Shown: positions 52,784 through 62,123, counted from the stretch's first letter. The stretch is DNA of 64,000 nt from Terriglobia bacterium (GCA_020073365.1 JAIQFL010000009.1:1-64000), one strand, 5' to 3'. Notes: generated by a model from the sequence alone, not told the origin. A program made the numbers and translations.

Positions 52784-55700
52784 ATGCGCCACGCGTTCCG
52801 GCTTGTTGCCGTGGTCCTCTGGGTGGCTGCCTGCGGCGTGCCGGCTCTGGCCCAAAACACGGCGGCTGGTTCGGTAGCAGTGGCCCCGGCCATGCTGAAC
52901 GGTCTCCCGTGGCGCGGCATCGGCCCCGCGGCCACCGGCGGGCGCATCGCGGACATCGCCGTGGCCAAGGTGCCGGGGGCGCCGGCGGAGATCTACGTCG
53001 CGACCACCTCCGGGGGGATCTTCAAGAGCGTCAATGAGGGCGTCTCTTTTGCACCGGTCTTCGATAACGCCGGCGGCATGATGTCGATGGGTGCAATCGC
53101 AGTGGCGCCGTCCAACCCTTCGGTCGTTTGGGCCGGTACCGGCGAGGCCGATAACCGGCAGAGTTCTTCGTGGGGAGACGGGGTCTACAAATCCACCGAC
53201 GGAGGGCGCACCTGGCAGAAGATGGGCCTCGAGGAGACCCGCCACATTGGGAAGATCGTCATCCATCCCACCGACCCCAACACCGTCTATGTCGCTGCGG
53301 TGGGACACCTGTGGGGCTCCAACCCCGACCGCGGCGTCTACAAAACCACCGACGGCGGCAAGAGCTGGAGGAAGGTTCTGTATCGTGACGACCACACCGG
53401 GGCCATCGATCTGGACATGGACCCCAAGGATCCCGAAGTGGTTTTCGCGGCGATGTATCAGCGTCAGCGCAAGGGTTGGGGATTCAACGGCGGTGGTCCG
53501 GGCAGCGGCATTTACCGCACTAACGACGGCGGAGCAAACTGGACCGAACTGAAGAACGGCTTGCCGCGAGGCGACAAGGGACGCATCGGACTGGCGATTT
53601 TTCCAGGTGACAACCGCATCGTCTACGCCATCGTGGAGGCCGATCCTCCAGGCTTTGGAGGAGGCCGTGGCGGCGGTGGCGCTACGCCGATTCCAGGATT
53701 TGCCGCGGCCGAGGGCGAGTCCGCCGCGGCTCCGGCCGGCGCGACCGCTGTCCCGGCGGGCCGGGTAGGTGGTGGACGCGGTGACTCAGCTTCACCAGCG
53801 CCGCCCGAGGCCGGACGTGGCGGTGGCGGGCGTGGCGGTGGTGGACGTGGCGCAGTGGCCGGCGGAGCTGCCGGAACTACCCAACAGGGCGGCGTCTTTC
53901 GCAGCCTGGACCAGGGCGAAAGCTGGGAGCATATGACCGGCCTCAATCCGCGGCCGAGCTACTACAGCCGGATCTATGTAGACCCCAAGGATGCGGACCG
54001 CGTTTACATCATGGGATCGAACCGCGGCTTTTATATCTCCGATGACGCGGCTCGAAGCTTTCGCGAAGTTTTCAGCGGGGTTCACGGCGAAGACCACACC
54101 CTTTGGGTGGACCCGGATAACACCAACCGACTGATCATCGGCGGCGATGGCGGCGTGTCCATCTCCTACGATCGCGGCCTCACCTGGCTCTTCCGCCTCA
54201 ATCTTCCCATCGGCCAGTTCTACAACATCTCGGTCAACAACCAGGATCCGTTTCTGGTTTGCGGCGGTCTTCAGGACAACGGCAGTTGGTGCACCCCCTC
54301 GGCGTCCCGTATGAGCCACGGCGTTTCTTTCAAGGACGCCTTCAATATCGGCAGCGGAGACGGCATGCAGGCGCTGTTCGACGGCGACGACCACACCGTG
54401 CTGGTCAGTTCCCAGAACGGATCCACCAACCGTCTGGATCTCAATACCATGCAGCGGCAAACCATCGGTCCGGTGCAGCCGTTCGAGAGGCCCCGGCCCG
54501 GGCAGGCGCCCTACCGCTGGTACTGGACGACGCCGCTGATTGTCTCCAGTTTCGATCCGAACAGCATCTACACCGGGGCGAACATTCTGTTCCGGTCCGA
54601 CGACCGTGGTGTGAGCTGGAAACCGATCAGCCCCGACCTCACCGCCAACATCGATCGGGAAGGGCTCCAGATGATGGGCGGGCCGATTCCCCGGAACGCT
54701 TTTTCCCGGCATGACGGTCAGTCCAGTTTCAGCGCGTTGACCACCATTGCGGAATCGCCCCTCGACAAGAACCTCCTGTACACCGGGGCCGACGACGGAA
54801 CCATCCAGATGACCCGCGATGGCGGCCAACATTGGACCGATCTGACCCGCAATGTGCGCGGTCTTCCCTCCACTCTCAACATCAGCGGACTGATAGCGTC
54901 GAAGCATGCTGCGGGCCGGGTTTACGTGACCGTCGACGGCCATTTCAACGACGACTATCACCCCTACGTTTTCGTGAGCGAGAACTTCGGCAAGACCTGG
55001 CGCGCGATCACGAGCGGTCTGCCCGAGACCTCGGTGCATCGCATCCGCGAGCACCCGGTGAACCCCAACTTTCTGGTCGCCGGGCTGGAGGCGGGTGTGT
55101 ACGCCTCCTTTGATCGCGGCGCGCATTGGACCTCCCTCAACACCAACCTGCCGCCGGTTCCTGTCTACGACCTGGTGTTCCAGGAGAGCGAGCATGCGCT
55201 GGTCGTCGGCACGCATGGGCGCAGCATCTGGGTTTTGGATCATGTCGAGCCGCTGGCCCAGTTGACGCCCGAGGTCGTGACCGGCAACGGGCATCTCTTC
55301 CCGGTTCCTGCGGTGCATCCTCAAACCATCCAGGTGGGCCAGTTCTGGTTCGGCGCGGGCGAGTTCTTCGCGCCCAACCCGCCTCACGGCGCGGTGGTGA
55401 CTTACTACCTTCCCACAGGTTCCATCGGTGGAGTCCGGATTGTCATTTCCGACACTGCGGGTAAGACCGTCCGGACGTTGCTCGGCCCGGCCCAGGCGGG
55501 GCTGAATCGCGCCTGTTGGGATCTGCGAATGGCGCCTCCCTTGCCCGAACACGGTCCGCCGGCGATGGCGAGTTGCAGCGGACTCGGCGGTGGCGGTGGT
55601 GGCGGTCGTGGCAGCGCGAGTCCAGGAGTTCTTCCCGGCAGGTACACGGTTTCCGTCACACCGGCGGGCGGCCCGCCACTCGAGACCGCGATCACCGTCG

Positions 55701-56170
55701 GCCCCGATCCGCATTTCACCATCTCAGATGCGGACCGCCTCACCCGCTATGCCGCGATCCTGAGCGCCTACACGCTGTCGCAACAGTTGGCGCCGGCCCG
55801 CGACGCGGCAGAAATGCTGGTGGGCCAAGCGGCCGCGGTGCGCCAGTATCTGACTGCGGCCGGTGAAGGCGGAACCAGCGCACTTGTGGTGGTGGAGCGG
55901 GTGACGCTCGAAGTCACCCGGGTGCTGGGCCAGGTGAACCGGACGCTGGCTTCCGCGGCCAATGTGCAGAGCGGCATGGATGGGTACGACGGCTTGCCCA
56001 CGGCCGCCCAACTGCGGCAGTTGGAGTGGGCCTGGGAAGACGCGACGTCCAGCGTGACGGCTCTAAACCGGCTCATCCAACAGGACATGCCGGCGGTCTA
56101 TGCCGCCGCCGGCGGTTCCATCAAATGGCCACAGGTTAAGCCCGCGCCGGTTCCGGTGCGGCAGCCGTGA
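52784..56170 (+). CDS. Large secreted BNR/VPS10-like repeat protein
   Basis: From the ATG at 52784, preceded by AAGGAGG, the protein is 1,128 residues with a signal peptide (FRLVAVVLWVAACGVPALAQ). It has the repeated Asp-box (BNR) motif S.D.G.TW: GVYKSTDGGRTWQKMG, VYKTTDGGKSWRKVL, YRTNDGGANWTELK, VFRSLDQGESWEHM and others, forming ten-bladed-propeller-like structure as in VPS10/sortilin-type families. Residues about 290-365 are Gly/Ala-rich (GGGRGGGG, GGGRGGGGRG), a low-complexity insert like that in the M14 protein. Function unknown; it is possibly a glycoside or polymer binder. Confidence 0.85.
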   Translation: MRHAFRLVAVVLWVAACGVPALAQNTAAGSVAVAPAMLNGLPWRGIGPAATGGRIADIAVAKVPGAPAEIYVATTSGGIFKSVNEGVSFAPVFDNAGGMMSMGAIAVAPSNPSVVWAGTGEADNRQSSSWGDGVYKSTDGGRTWQKMGLEETRHIGKIVIHPTDPNTVYVAAVGHLWGSNPDRGVYKTTDGGKSWRKVLYRDDHTGAIDLDMDPKDPEVVFAAMYQRQRKGWGFNGGGPGSGIYRTNDGGANWTELKNGLPRGDKGRIGLAIFPGDNRIVYAIVEADPPGFGGGRGGGGATPIPGFAAAEGESAAAPAGATAVPAGRVGGGRGDSASPAPPEAGRGGGGRGGGGRGAVAGGAAGTTQQGGVFRSLDQGESWEHMTGLNPRPSYYSRIYVDPKDADRVYIMGSNRGFYISDDAARSFREVFSGVHGEDHTLWVDPDNTNRLIIGGDGGVSISYDRGLTWLFRLNLPIGQFYNISVNNQDPFLVCGGLQDNGSWCTPSASRMSHGVSFKDAFNIGSGDGMQALFDGDDHTVLVSSQNGSTNRLDLNTMQRQTIGPVQPFERPRPGQAPYRWYWTTPLIVSSFDPNSIYTGANILFRSDDRGVSWKPISPDLTANIDREGLQMMGGPIPRNAFSRHDGQSSFSALTTIAESPLDKNLLYTGADDGTIQMTRDGGQHWTDLTRNVRGLPSTLNISGLIASKHAAGRVYVTVDGHFNDDYHPYVFVSENFGKTWRAITSGLPETSVHRIREHPVNPNFLVAGLEAGVYASFDRGAHWTSLNTNLPPVPVYDLVFQESEHALVVGTHGRSIWVLDHVEPLAQLTPEVVTGNGHLFPVPAVHPQTIQVGQFWFGAGEFFAPNPPHGAVVTYYLPTGSIGGVRIVISDTAGKTVRTLLGPAQAGLNRACWDLRMAPPLPEHGPPAMASCSGLGGGGGGGRGSASPGVLPGRYTVSVTPAGGPPLETAITVGPDPHFTISDADRLTRYAAILSAYTLSQQLAPARDAAEMLVGQAAAVRQYLTAAGEGGTSALVVVERVTLEVTRVLGQVNRTLASAANVQSGMDGYDGLPTAAQLRQLEWAWEDATSSVTALNRLIQQDMPAVYAAAGGSIKWPQVKPAPVPVRQP

Positions 56171-56219
56171 CGTCGTGTCGAAAAGCCAAGGCCGGCTGAA
56201 GCCTGCGCAGGATGTAATA

Positions 56220-58079
56220 CTACTGCCGGAACAAGAACACTCGGCCCGAGTTGGGCGCGATGATGCGGAGCGCGACTTGCCCATCCTCCAGTTGGAGCCA
56301 CTTCCACTCGAAGTGTTCGTCGAACTTCCGGATGGCCGCTCCTATGCTTTCCATAGACTCGGGTGATAGCGTGTCACCCAGGTGTACCGTAAGACGCGAG
56401 AACAGCGCCTCGCGTACCTGGTCGGACAGACCTACAGCGTCGATGCGCACCAGTCTGCGGTTGCCCGAAGGAGAATTCGATTCTGCCAGGGCGGCCCGTT
56501 GCTGTTCCAGTTCCTGCGTCATGGTTCTCAGCTCGTTGAGGCGGCCTTTCAGTTCATTGAGTACGGCCGGATCCTGCTGCCGCGCCAAAGCGCCCTGCAG
56601 CCTATCGAGTTCTTCCCTACGCTCGACCAGCCGTCTTTCGAGCTGTTCTTTTTCCTCCCGGGATTGGGCGAGGTCGTTCATGAAGACTTTGACCTGTTCG
56701 AGCTGCTCTTTGTGGAGGTCGTCAACCGTTCCCGCGGCTTCCTCAGCCTGACGGCGTCGCGCCGCGGCCAACTGGAAATTGACGCTGACCTGTCGCGTGC
56801 TTCCGGCCACGTCGGGCAGGAAGTGCCACTCGAAGACCGATTGCAGAGCCGCTCTGCGCAACTCCAGCGGGCCGCTCAAGACGCGCGCATCGCCGACAGC
56901 ACCTGCGGCATCGAGCGTGGCTTCCACGGTCACGGTCCCCTCGATCCCTTTTTCGATCGCCGGCCAGGGATATTCCACGGAGGTTCGGTGCAGTACGGCA
57001 GCGGTGCCCAAATCGACGCTCACTCCCGCGCCATCGCGCCCCTGACCCGGGCCACGGACTGTGAACGAGAAGGCGGTCTTTGGTTCCTCCTGCGCCTGGC
57101 CTCGGGCCCAGTGCACGTTGATCGCAAAGCAGGCCAGTCCCAGGCAGAGCGCCAGAATTCCCGGCAGCTTGGATGGGCCACACTCCTGCGTCTTGACGCC
57201 GATCAGCCTCTGAATACGGTACAGCAACGGCCCGCCGGTACTGGCCATAGCCATGCCTGGCGCCATCATCCGCAGCCTCTCGATTTTGGTCAAGGCGCGC
57301 GCGTAGCAGAGCGCGTCGCCGCAGGAACTCACGGCCAGATCGTCGCAGCACAACTCCCTTTCCCGCCGGATGCGCGCCGAGATCCACCAGACCGCGGGGT
57401 GGTAGAACAACAGAGTCTCCGCCAGGATTTGCAGCACGTTGACCAGATAATCGTGCCGCCGGATGTGCGCCAGTTCGTGTGCGAGGACGGCCTCCAGTTG
57501 CTCCGGCGTAAGCCCCAGGAAGGTGGCGGACGGCAGCAGGATGGCCGGACGGATCCACCCGACCACGCTCGGCCCGTCGGCCACCGCGGTCATCAGGACG
57601 CGCACCGGGCGGGCGAGTCCCAGGCGGGCTCCCAGAGTCGCGACGATGGCGACGACCGGCGCCTCGGCCGGCGAGCCACGGCGGCGCAGCGACGATACCT
57701 GTCGGCAACCCCACGCCAGCCGTATGGAGAACAGGAGCACGCCCAAAGACCACGCCGGGACCGCCCACGACTGCCAGGCGGCCAGCCAGTCTCTCGCCGG
57801 GACTGCGCCCCTCGCTGCGGCAGCCACGCCTTGTGGGACGATGGCGTTAAGCACGAGGCCGGCGCGCGCTGGCGCAGGTCCGGTATAAAGAACGTACGCC
57901 GTGATCGCCGGCAGCACCGCCAGGACCGCAAGGGCCATGCAGCTTGCCAGATAACGGGAATTGGCGGAACGCTTCCGCAACCCGAAAAGTGCTACCCAAA
58001 GAAGGAAGGCTACCAGCAGGCCCTGCCACACGAAATGGAGCAGAGCCGCGCTGAGGGCCTGTGCCATCGCTGTTGTCAT
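56220..58079 (-). CDS. M56 (BlaR1-like) peptidase with TonB-type C-terminal domain
   Basis: The 619-residue protein begins with four to five membrane helices (HFVWQGLLVAFLLWVALFGL, YLASCMALAVLAVLPAITAY). The zinc-protease motif is AVLAHELAHIRRHDYL, HExxH-like HELAH, with the third ligand in RERELCCDDLAV. This is the sensor/protease part of BlaR1/MecR1. After residue 350 a TonB C-terminal-type domain follows (VEYPWPAIEKGIEGTVTVEA, DARVLSGPLELRRAALQSVF), then a coiled coil (LEQVKVFMNDLAQSREEKEQ). It overlaps the BlaI gene by 4 bases. Confidence 0.88.
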   Translation of the reverse strand: MTTAMAQALSAALLHFVWQGLLVAFLLWVALFGLRKRSANSRYLASCMALAVLAVLPAITAYVLYTGPAPARAGLVLNAIVPQGVAAAARGAVPARDWLAAWQSWAVPAWSLGVLLFSIRLAWGCRQVSSLRRRGSPAEAPVVAIVATLGARLGLARPVRVLMTAVADGPSVVGWIRPAILLPSATFLGLTPEQLEAVLAHELAHIRRHDYLVNVLQILAETLLFYHPAVWWISARIRRERELCCDDLAVSSCGDALCYARALTKIERLRMMAPGMAMASTGGPLLYRIQRLIGVKTQECGPSKLPGILALCLGLACFAINVHWARGQAQEEPKTAFSFTVRGPGQGRDGAGVSVDLGTAAVLHRTSVEYPWPAIEKGIEGTVTVEATLDAAGAVGDARVLSGPLELRRAALQSVFEWHFLPDVAGSTRQVSVNFQLAAARRRQAEEAAGTVDDLHKEQLEQVKVFMNDLAQSREEKEQLERRLVERREELDRLQGALARQQDPAVLNELKGRLNELRTMTQELEQQRAALAESNSPSGNRRLVRIDAVGLSDQVREALFSRLTVHLGDTLSPESMESIGAAIRKFDEHFEWKWLQLEDGQVALRIIAPNSGRVFLFRQ

Positions 58080-58462
58080 TTTTCCTCTCCTTCAAATCGA
58101 TCCAAAAGCTTCTCAATGGCTTCCAATTCCTCTTTGGACGACCGTTTAGTCGCCATCGCCTGCAACACCAGGGCCTTCACGGAACCGCCGAAGGCGCGGT
58201 GGAGCAGATCGCGCAGCAACTGCCTCTGGGTCTGTTGCTGTGAGTACCGGGCGCGGTAGATCTGCGGGCGCTCGGACTCGTCCCGCTCCACAAGCCCCTT
58301 TTCGGTCATGATCTGCAGCAGCTTCAGGACGGTGGTATACCCGGTCGGTCTGGTTTGATTGAGTACACGCTGAATGTCGCGGACCGAGCGGGGACCGCCC
58401 TCCCACAAGACCTGCAGGATGTTGAGCTCGCCTTCCGTGGGACGACGCTGTTTGGAAGCCAT
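58076..58462 (-). CDS. BlaI/MecI/CopY-family repressor
   Basis: The 128-residue protein starts at the ATG at 58462 rather than the listed 58498. The BlaI winged helix is RRPTEGELNILQVLWEGGPR, SVRDIQRVLNQTRPTGYTTV, and LKLLQIMTEKGLVERDESER, with the C-terminal dimerisation part. Its cleavage by the M56 partner would release DNA. TTGACGAAG-type inverted repeats just upstream of the start are probably its operators. Confidence 0.92.
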   Translation of the reverse strand: MASKQRRPTEGELNILQVLWEGGPRSVRDIQRVLNQTRPTGYTTVLKLLQIMTEKGLVERDESERPQIYRARYSQQQTQRQLLRDLLHRAFGGSVKALVLQAMATKRSSKEELEAIEKLLDRFEGEEK

Positions 58463-58472
58463 GCAGCTATTA

Positions 58473-58492
58473 TTGACGAAGAGCTTCGTCAA
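58473..58492. promoter_or_regulatory. BlaI-type operator 1
   Basis: TTGACGAAG AG CTTCGTCAA: two 9-base arms that are exact reverse complements around a 2-base centre. It lies 11 bases upstream of the blaI-like start and would cover the promoter, fitting autorepression. Confidence 0.75.
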
Positions 58493-58494
58493 TG

Positions 58495-58513
58495 TCAACG
58501 AAAATCTTCGTCA
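58495..58513. promoter_or_regulatory. BlaI-type operator 2, overlapping the upstream gene's end
   Basis: On the minus strand, TGACGAAGATTTTCGTTGA is an imperfect copy of operator 1, two bases away. It lies exactly in the last six codons and stop of the upstream glycosyltransferase gene (NDEDFR then TGA). Confidence 0.6.
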
Positions 58514-60132
58514 TTGGGAAGTGGGGCGGCGGCGTTGCCGCGGTTGACAGGCCAAAGGGCCTGTCCCACCATCAGCCAGAGTGTGGCCACCAGGTACGCC
58601 ATCCAAAGACCGAGGAAGACGGGCTCGGAAATCCAGCCGCCCTTGTAGACCGCCAGGCGCTCCAGCGCGCCGTGCAGGCCGACCGCTCGCTCATCGGCCA
58701 GGTGCAAGGCCGCGATGGCCCCGCTGGCCTTGTGCCGGATCATGCCCGTGTAGTAAGGGATGGCAACACCATGGACGGTATACAGGTCGAGTAAGGCGAA
58801 CAGAACCACGCCGGCGGCCGGAGCCCAACGCCGGACTCGCGCCAGACCGCCGGCGCACAGGGCCACTTCGGCGGCGACCACGGCGTACAGATACCAGCCC
58901 ATCGAGCCCGGCAGTCCCTTGCTCACGTAGAGCATCAGCACATTGTAGATCTGACCGGCCCAAAAGGCCGCGTAGACGGCGATGAGCCACCAGATCGCGG
59001 GGGAGCGAACCATACGGAGCAGGCCAAAGGCTGCCACCAGGATGACCGCATAGAACGCGTGATACATCCAACTGCGCACCATCAGGGAACTCCAGCCACC
59101 GAAATAGATATGGGAGAAGAGAATCGCGTCGACCGCCGTTCCCCAGGGAACGGCAGACGCCCGCCGGAGCAGAGTCCAGGCGCCCACTCCGCGCAGCATA
59201 GCGGCCTCGCTCAGGCCCGAAAGTGTCCCGGTAGTCAGAATGTTGCGCCAGTACCACCACCCGGCGATGGCCGCCGCTACAATCACCGGCGTGGAAGCGC
59301 GGACGTATTCGAGAACCCCTGCGCGCCTCCTCCAGCATACAAACGCGAGCAGCAGAACAACTGCCGGCACAGCCGTGAGAAAGTAAGCCTTCGTCAATAA
59401 CCCGAGACCCAGCACCACTCCCAAACCGGCGGCCGTCCGCCAACTGGCCCCTTCCTGCAACAATCGCAGTCCGATCCAGATCAGGAGCGTGAACCAGACC
59501 ATCGCTAAACAATCGTTGCCCACCCGCGCAACATCAACCGCCAGTCCAGGCATGACGGCAACCACGGCCGCACAGCAAAGAGCGACTCGCTCATCCCCCA
59601 ACGCCACGTGGCCAATCCGAAAGACCAGCGGGATGATGCAGGAGGCGATGGCGATGCCGAGCCATCGGATCACCAGGACTTGCGCAGCCAGGCCACCATG
59701 GCTCATAAGACGCACGACGGACGCCATCATCCAGTAATAGAGAGGGGGTTGCAGCGCTTCATAGGCCGTCAATCCGCCGGCGTAATCCTCGCGGCCCCAT
59801 TCGGCCGGCATCGCCCGGAACGTAGCCTCGCGTTGGGCCCTCATTTCGGGGGGCAGGCTCCAGTAGACATCCTCGGTGACGGAAGGCGCCGGCAGATTGC
59901 GCAGTTCCCAGGGCACGGGAGCAAGCTGCAGCGACGCCGCGACATCCCGCGGGACCGGCTGGTCTCTGGCAACCAGCGGCTGTCCGCGCAGGGCCATGGT
60001 GCGGATGACGGAGAAGTGGGCCCACTCATCGCAGCCCTCCCACAGCGGGAGCATCGTGGCATAAAAGGCGAGACGCGCCAGGAAGCAGGCCCAGATCAGC
60101 GCGATCCGCCACTCTATGCGCATGGGAGCCAC
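58495..60132 (-). CDS. Glycosyltransferase-39-like membrane protein
   Basis: The 545-residue protein has about eleven helices (ALIWACFLARLAFYATMLPL, VLVIRWLGIAIASCIIPLVF, MVWFTLLIWIGLRLLQEG). The first external loop carries PLWEGCDEWAHFSVIRTMAL with paired acidic residues as in GT-C dolichyl-phosphate-mannose transferases, and an EALQPPLYYWM pattern like ArnT/PMT. The substrate is unknown. The end of the protein (LMVGQALWPVNRGNAAAPLP) is encoded by a REP-like palindrome, and the last codons form BlaI operator 2. ATG at 60132 or 60123. Confidence 0.82.
   Translation of the reverse strand: MAPMRIEWRIALIWACFLARLAFYATMLPLWEGCDEWAHFSVIRTMALRGQPLVARDQPVPRDVAASLQLAPVPWELRNLPAPSVTEDVYWSLPPEMRAQREATFRAMPAEWGREDYAGGLTAYEALQPPLYYWMMASVVRLMSHGGLAAQVLVIRWLGIAIASCIIPLVFRIGHVALGDERVALCCAAVVAVMPGLAVDVARVGNDCLAMVWFTLLIWIGLRLLQEGASWRTAAGLGVVLGLGLLTKAYFLTAVPAVVLLLAFVCWRRRAGVLEYVRASTPVIVAAAIAGWWYWRNILTTGTLSGLSEAAMLRGVGAWTLLRRASAVPWGTAVDAILFSHIYFGGWSSLMVRSWMYHAFYAVILVAAFGLLRMVRSPAIWWLIAVYAAFWAGQIYNVLMLYVSKGLPGSMGWYLYAVVAAEVALCAGGLARVRRWAPAAGVVLFALLDLYTVHGVAIPYYTGMIRHKASGAIAALHLADERAVGLHGALERLAVYKGGWISEPVFLGLWMAYLVATLWLMVGQALWPVNRGNAAAPLPNDEDFR
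58546..58569. repeat. REP-like palindrome encoding a protein C-terminus
   Basis: A 24-base unit, GACAGGCCAAAG then GGCCTGTCCCAC, with an 8-pair stem. It is in frame in the GT39-like gene, encoding part of LMVGQALWPVNRG. Confidence 0.75.
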
Positions 60133-60338
60133 GATTATCGCATGAGATCGGACGGAGAGTTGTGGAGTGCGATTGGGCGAACGAGATACAGGCCGATTGT
60201 TTCGAGCGGATTTTCGAGCAGAAAAGAGTAAATTGCTATTGATTTTTTCCTAATTCCTCCGTAAACTCACTTAAAGTCTAAATTATCTGCGCCGGACTGG
60301 CGCTTATTCAGCGGATTACCCGCCGAGGGGAATGTGCT
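60133..60338. promoter_or_regulatory. AT-rich divergent region before the multicopper oxidase gene
   Basis: An AT-rich stretch at 60225-60290 (AAATTGCTATTGATTTTTTC, AAACTCACTTAAAGTCTAAA) stands out from the GC-rich surroundings and probably holds the oxidase promoter. No single -35/-10 pair is clear. Confidence 0.45.
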
Positions 60339-62123
60339 ATGTCGACCTATGGGAGTTGTGTTCGAGGAGTTGCCCGGCCCATCGTATTGGCGTTCGTGTC
60401 CACGCTTGTGGCGTTAGCGGCGACCCCGCCACCGAAGCCTGGTTGCGAGTACAAAGTAATCGACGCGACCAAGTGGGGCAACAAGGAGCTCAAGAACCCA
60501 CCGGCCATATCTTCGGCGAACGGGACACTGAGAACTAACTTGCGGGTCACTTACACCGAGACTACGATCGGAGGGTGCGGCGTGAAGCTGAGGAGCTACG
60601 TCGCGAGCGGGGCGGAGGCCGGAGGGAGCACGGCACTGGTCGGGCCGACACTCCGAATCAAACCGGGCGATGCGCTGGAGCCGGATCTGATCAACGAATT
60701 GCCCAAAGAGAGCGCCAAGGAGATACAGGCCCAGTTTGAACAGGAGAACAACGCCGCGTATATCACTACCCGGCCGCATTCGTTCAACACGACGAACCTG
60801 CACACGCATGGCCTGCACGTCTCGCCGAACGGCAACAGCGACAACGTCCTGCTGGCTATTCTCCCCGGAACGCATCAGCAGTACAACATCAAGCTTCCGC
60901 CGAATCACCCTCGTGGCACATTCTGGTATCACGCGCATAGTCACGGTTCGACGGCCATCCAGGTGGGCAGCGGAATGGCCGGCGCCCTCATCGTGGAGGA
61001 TGACGAAACCAGGATTCCGGCCGCGCTCAGAGCGGCCAATCAGCACGAAAAGATCATGGTGCTGCAGAGCATCCTGTACGACACGCAAGGACAGATCGAA
61101 CAGATAGCGGCGTTGTTCCCCGATCCTAACAACCCCGACCCTAACAACCCCAATGGCAGGGTTCCCAAACAGGCGTGCGCGGCGGAACCACCACCTCAGA
61201 CCACATGGTTCTGTTCCAAACGCCGGATCACCATCAACGGACAGATCGTTCCCATCATCAGGATGCGTCCGGGGGAGGTGCAGCGCTGGCGGATGATCGA
61301 TACTTCGTTCCGCGAATCCATCAGCCTTACGCTCAACAACGCAGTGCCGAGTCTCCCGGGCCTGGACCTGAACGAGATTGCGCTCGATGGGATCTACCTG
61401 GGCCGAGTCGATATATGGCCCGCGGGCGGCACGCCTATCGACCTGGAGCCCGGATACCGCAGTGATATTCTGGTGAAGGCCAGCGCGACGCCGGGCAAAT
61501 ACAATTTGATCGACAACGCGGTACCGCAAGGCAAGGGACTGCTGGGCGGCGCCGAGCCGGAAAACGTGCTCGCGCAAGTGATCGTCGAGGGAGAGCCGAT
61601 GGACATGCGGCTTCCGACGAATGAAGAGATGCTCCCACTGGCGCCCTTCCCGGGAGTGAACCTGAATGTGACCGCCGTGGGTGTTCAGGAGGTGCTGTTC
61701 AAGCTCGGGACCGGGCTGGAGAATCCCAACCGCAACTATTTCCAGGTGAACTACCACTCGTTCAACCCCGACAACGTGCGCATCTTGAAACTGGGCGCAA
61801 CCGAAGCCTGGCACGTCACGACGATTGGCGATCCCCCCGGGGTTCCCAACGCCATCCCTCCCGCGCCACACGTCTTCCACATCCACATCAATCCCTTCCA
61901 GACGCTCCGTTCGGGGCCCAACGGACAACCGGAAATGGTCTGGAAAGACACCTTGCTGATCCCGCCGGCGGCGGATGTGATGCTGTACACGCGGTACCTG
62001 GATTTCACCGGGACCTTCGTGATGCACTGCCACATTCTGGATCATGAGGATCTGGGAATGATGGAGCTCGACGAGGTGACGGACACCGGGTTAGTCGACA
62101 TGAACATGAACCACGCGCACTGA
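60339..62123 (+). CDS. Multicopper oxidase (laccase-like)
   Basis: The 594-residue protein has an N-terminal signal segment (GVARPIVLAFVSTLVALAAT) and three cupredoxin domains. All four copper motifs are intact: H155/H157/H160 in LHTHGLH, H198/H200/H202 in WYHAHSHG, H511/H514/H516 in HVFHIHINPF, and H563-C564-H565, H569 plus a downstream methionine in MHCHILDHEDLGMM. GAGGGG lies upstream of the ATG. It oxidises phenols, metals or similar donors and reduces O2 to water. A tyrosinase lies two genes downstream, which suggests phenolic or melanin-type chemistry (inference). Confidence 0.93.
   Translation: MSTYGSCVRGVARPIVLAFVSTLVALAATPPPKPGCEYKVIDATKWGNKELKNPPAISSANGTLRTNLRVTYTETTIGGCGVKLRSYVASGAEAGGSTALVGPTLRIKPGDALEPDLINELPKESAKEIQAQFEQENNAAYITTRPHSFNTTNLHTHGLHVSPNGNSDNVLLAILPGTHQQYNIKLPPNHPRGTFWYHAHSHGSTAIQVGSGMAGALIVEDDETRIPAALRAANQHEKIMVLQSILYDTQGQIEQIAALFPDPNNPDPNNPNGRVPKQACAAEPPPQTTWFCSKRRITINGQIVPIIRMRPGEVQRWRMIDTSFRESISLTLNNAVPSLPGLDLNEIALDGIYLGRVDIWPAGGTPIDLEPGYRSDILVKASATPGKYNLIDNAVPQGKGLLGGAEPENVLAQVIVEGEPMDMRLPTNEEMLPLAPFPGVNLNVTAVGVQEVLFKLGTGLENPNRNYFQVNYHSFNPDNVRILKLGATEAWHVTTIGDPPGVPNAIPPAPHVFHIHINPFQTLRSGPNGQPEMVWKDTLLIPPAADVMLYTRYLDFTGTFVMHCHILDHEDLGMMELDEVTDTGLVDMNMNHAH

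Noticed and set aside
53792-55714. 640-codon minus ORF opposite the BNR gene
   Set aside because: Antisense shadow of Asp-box repeats; no signal or domain motif.
60414-62045. 543-codon minus ORF opposite the multicopper oxidase
   Set aside because: Antisense shadow; the oxidase motifs on the plus strand are complete.
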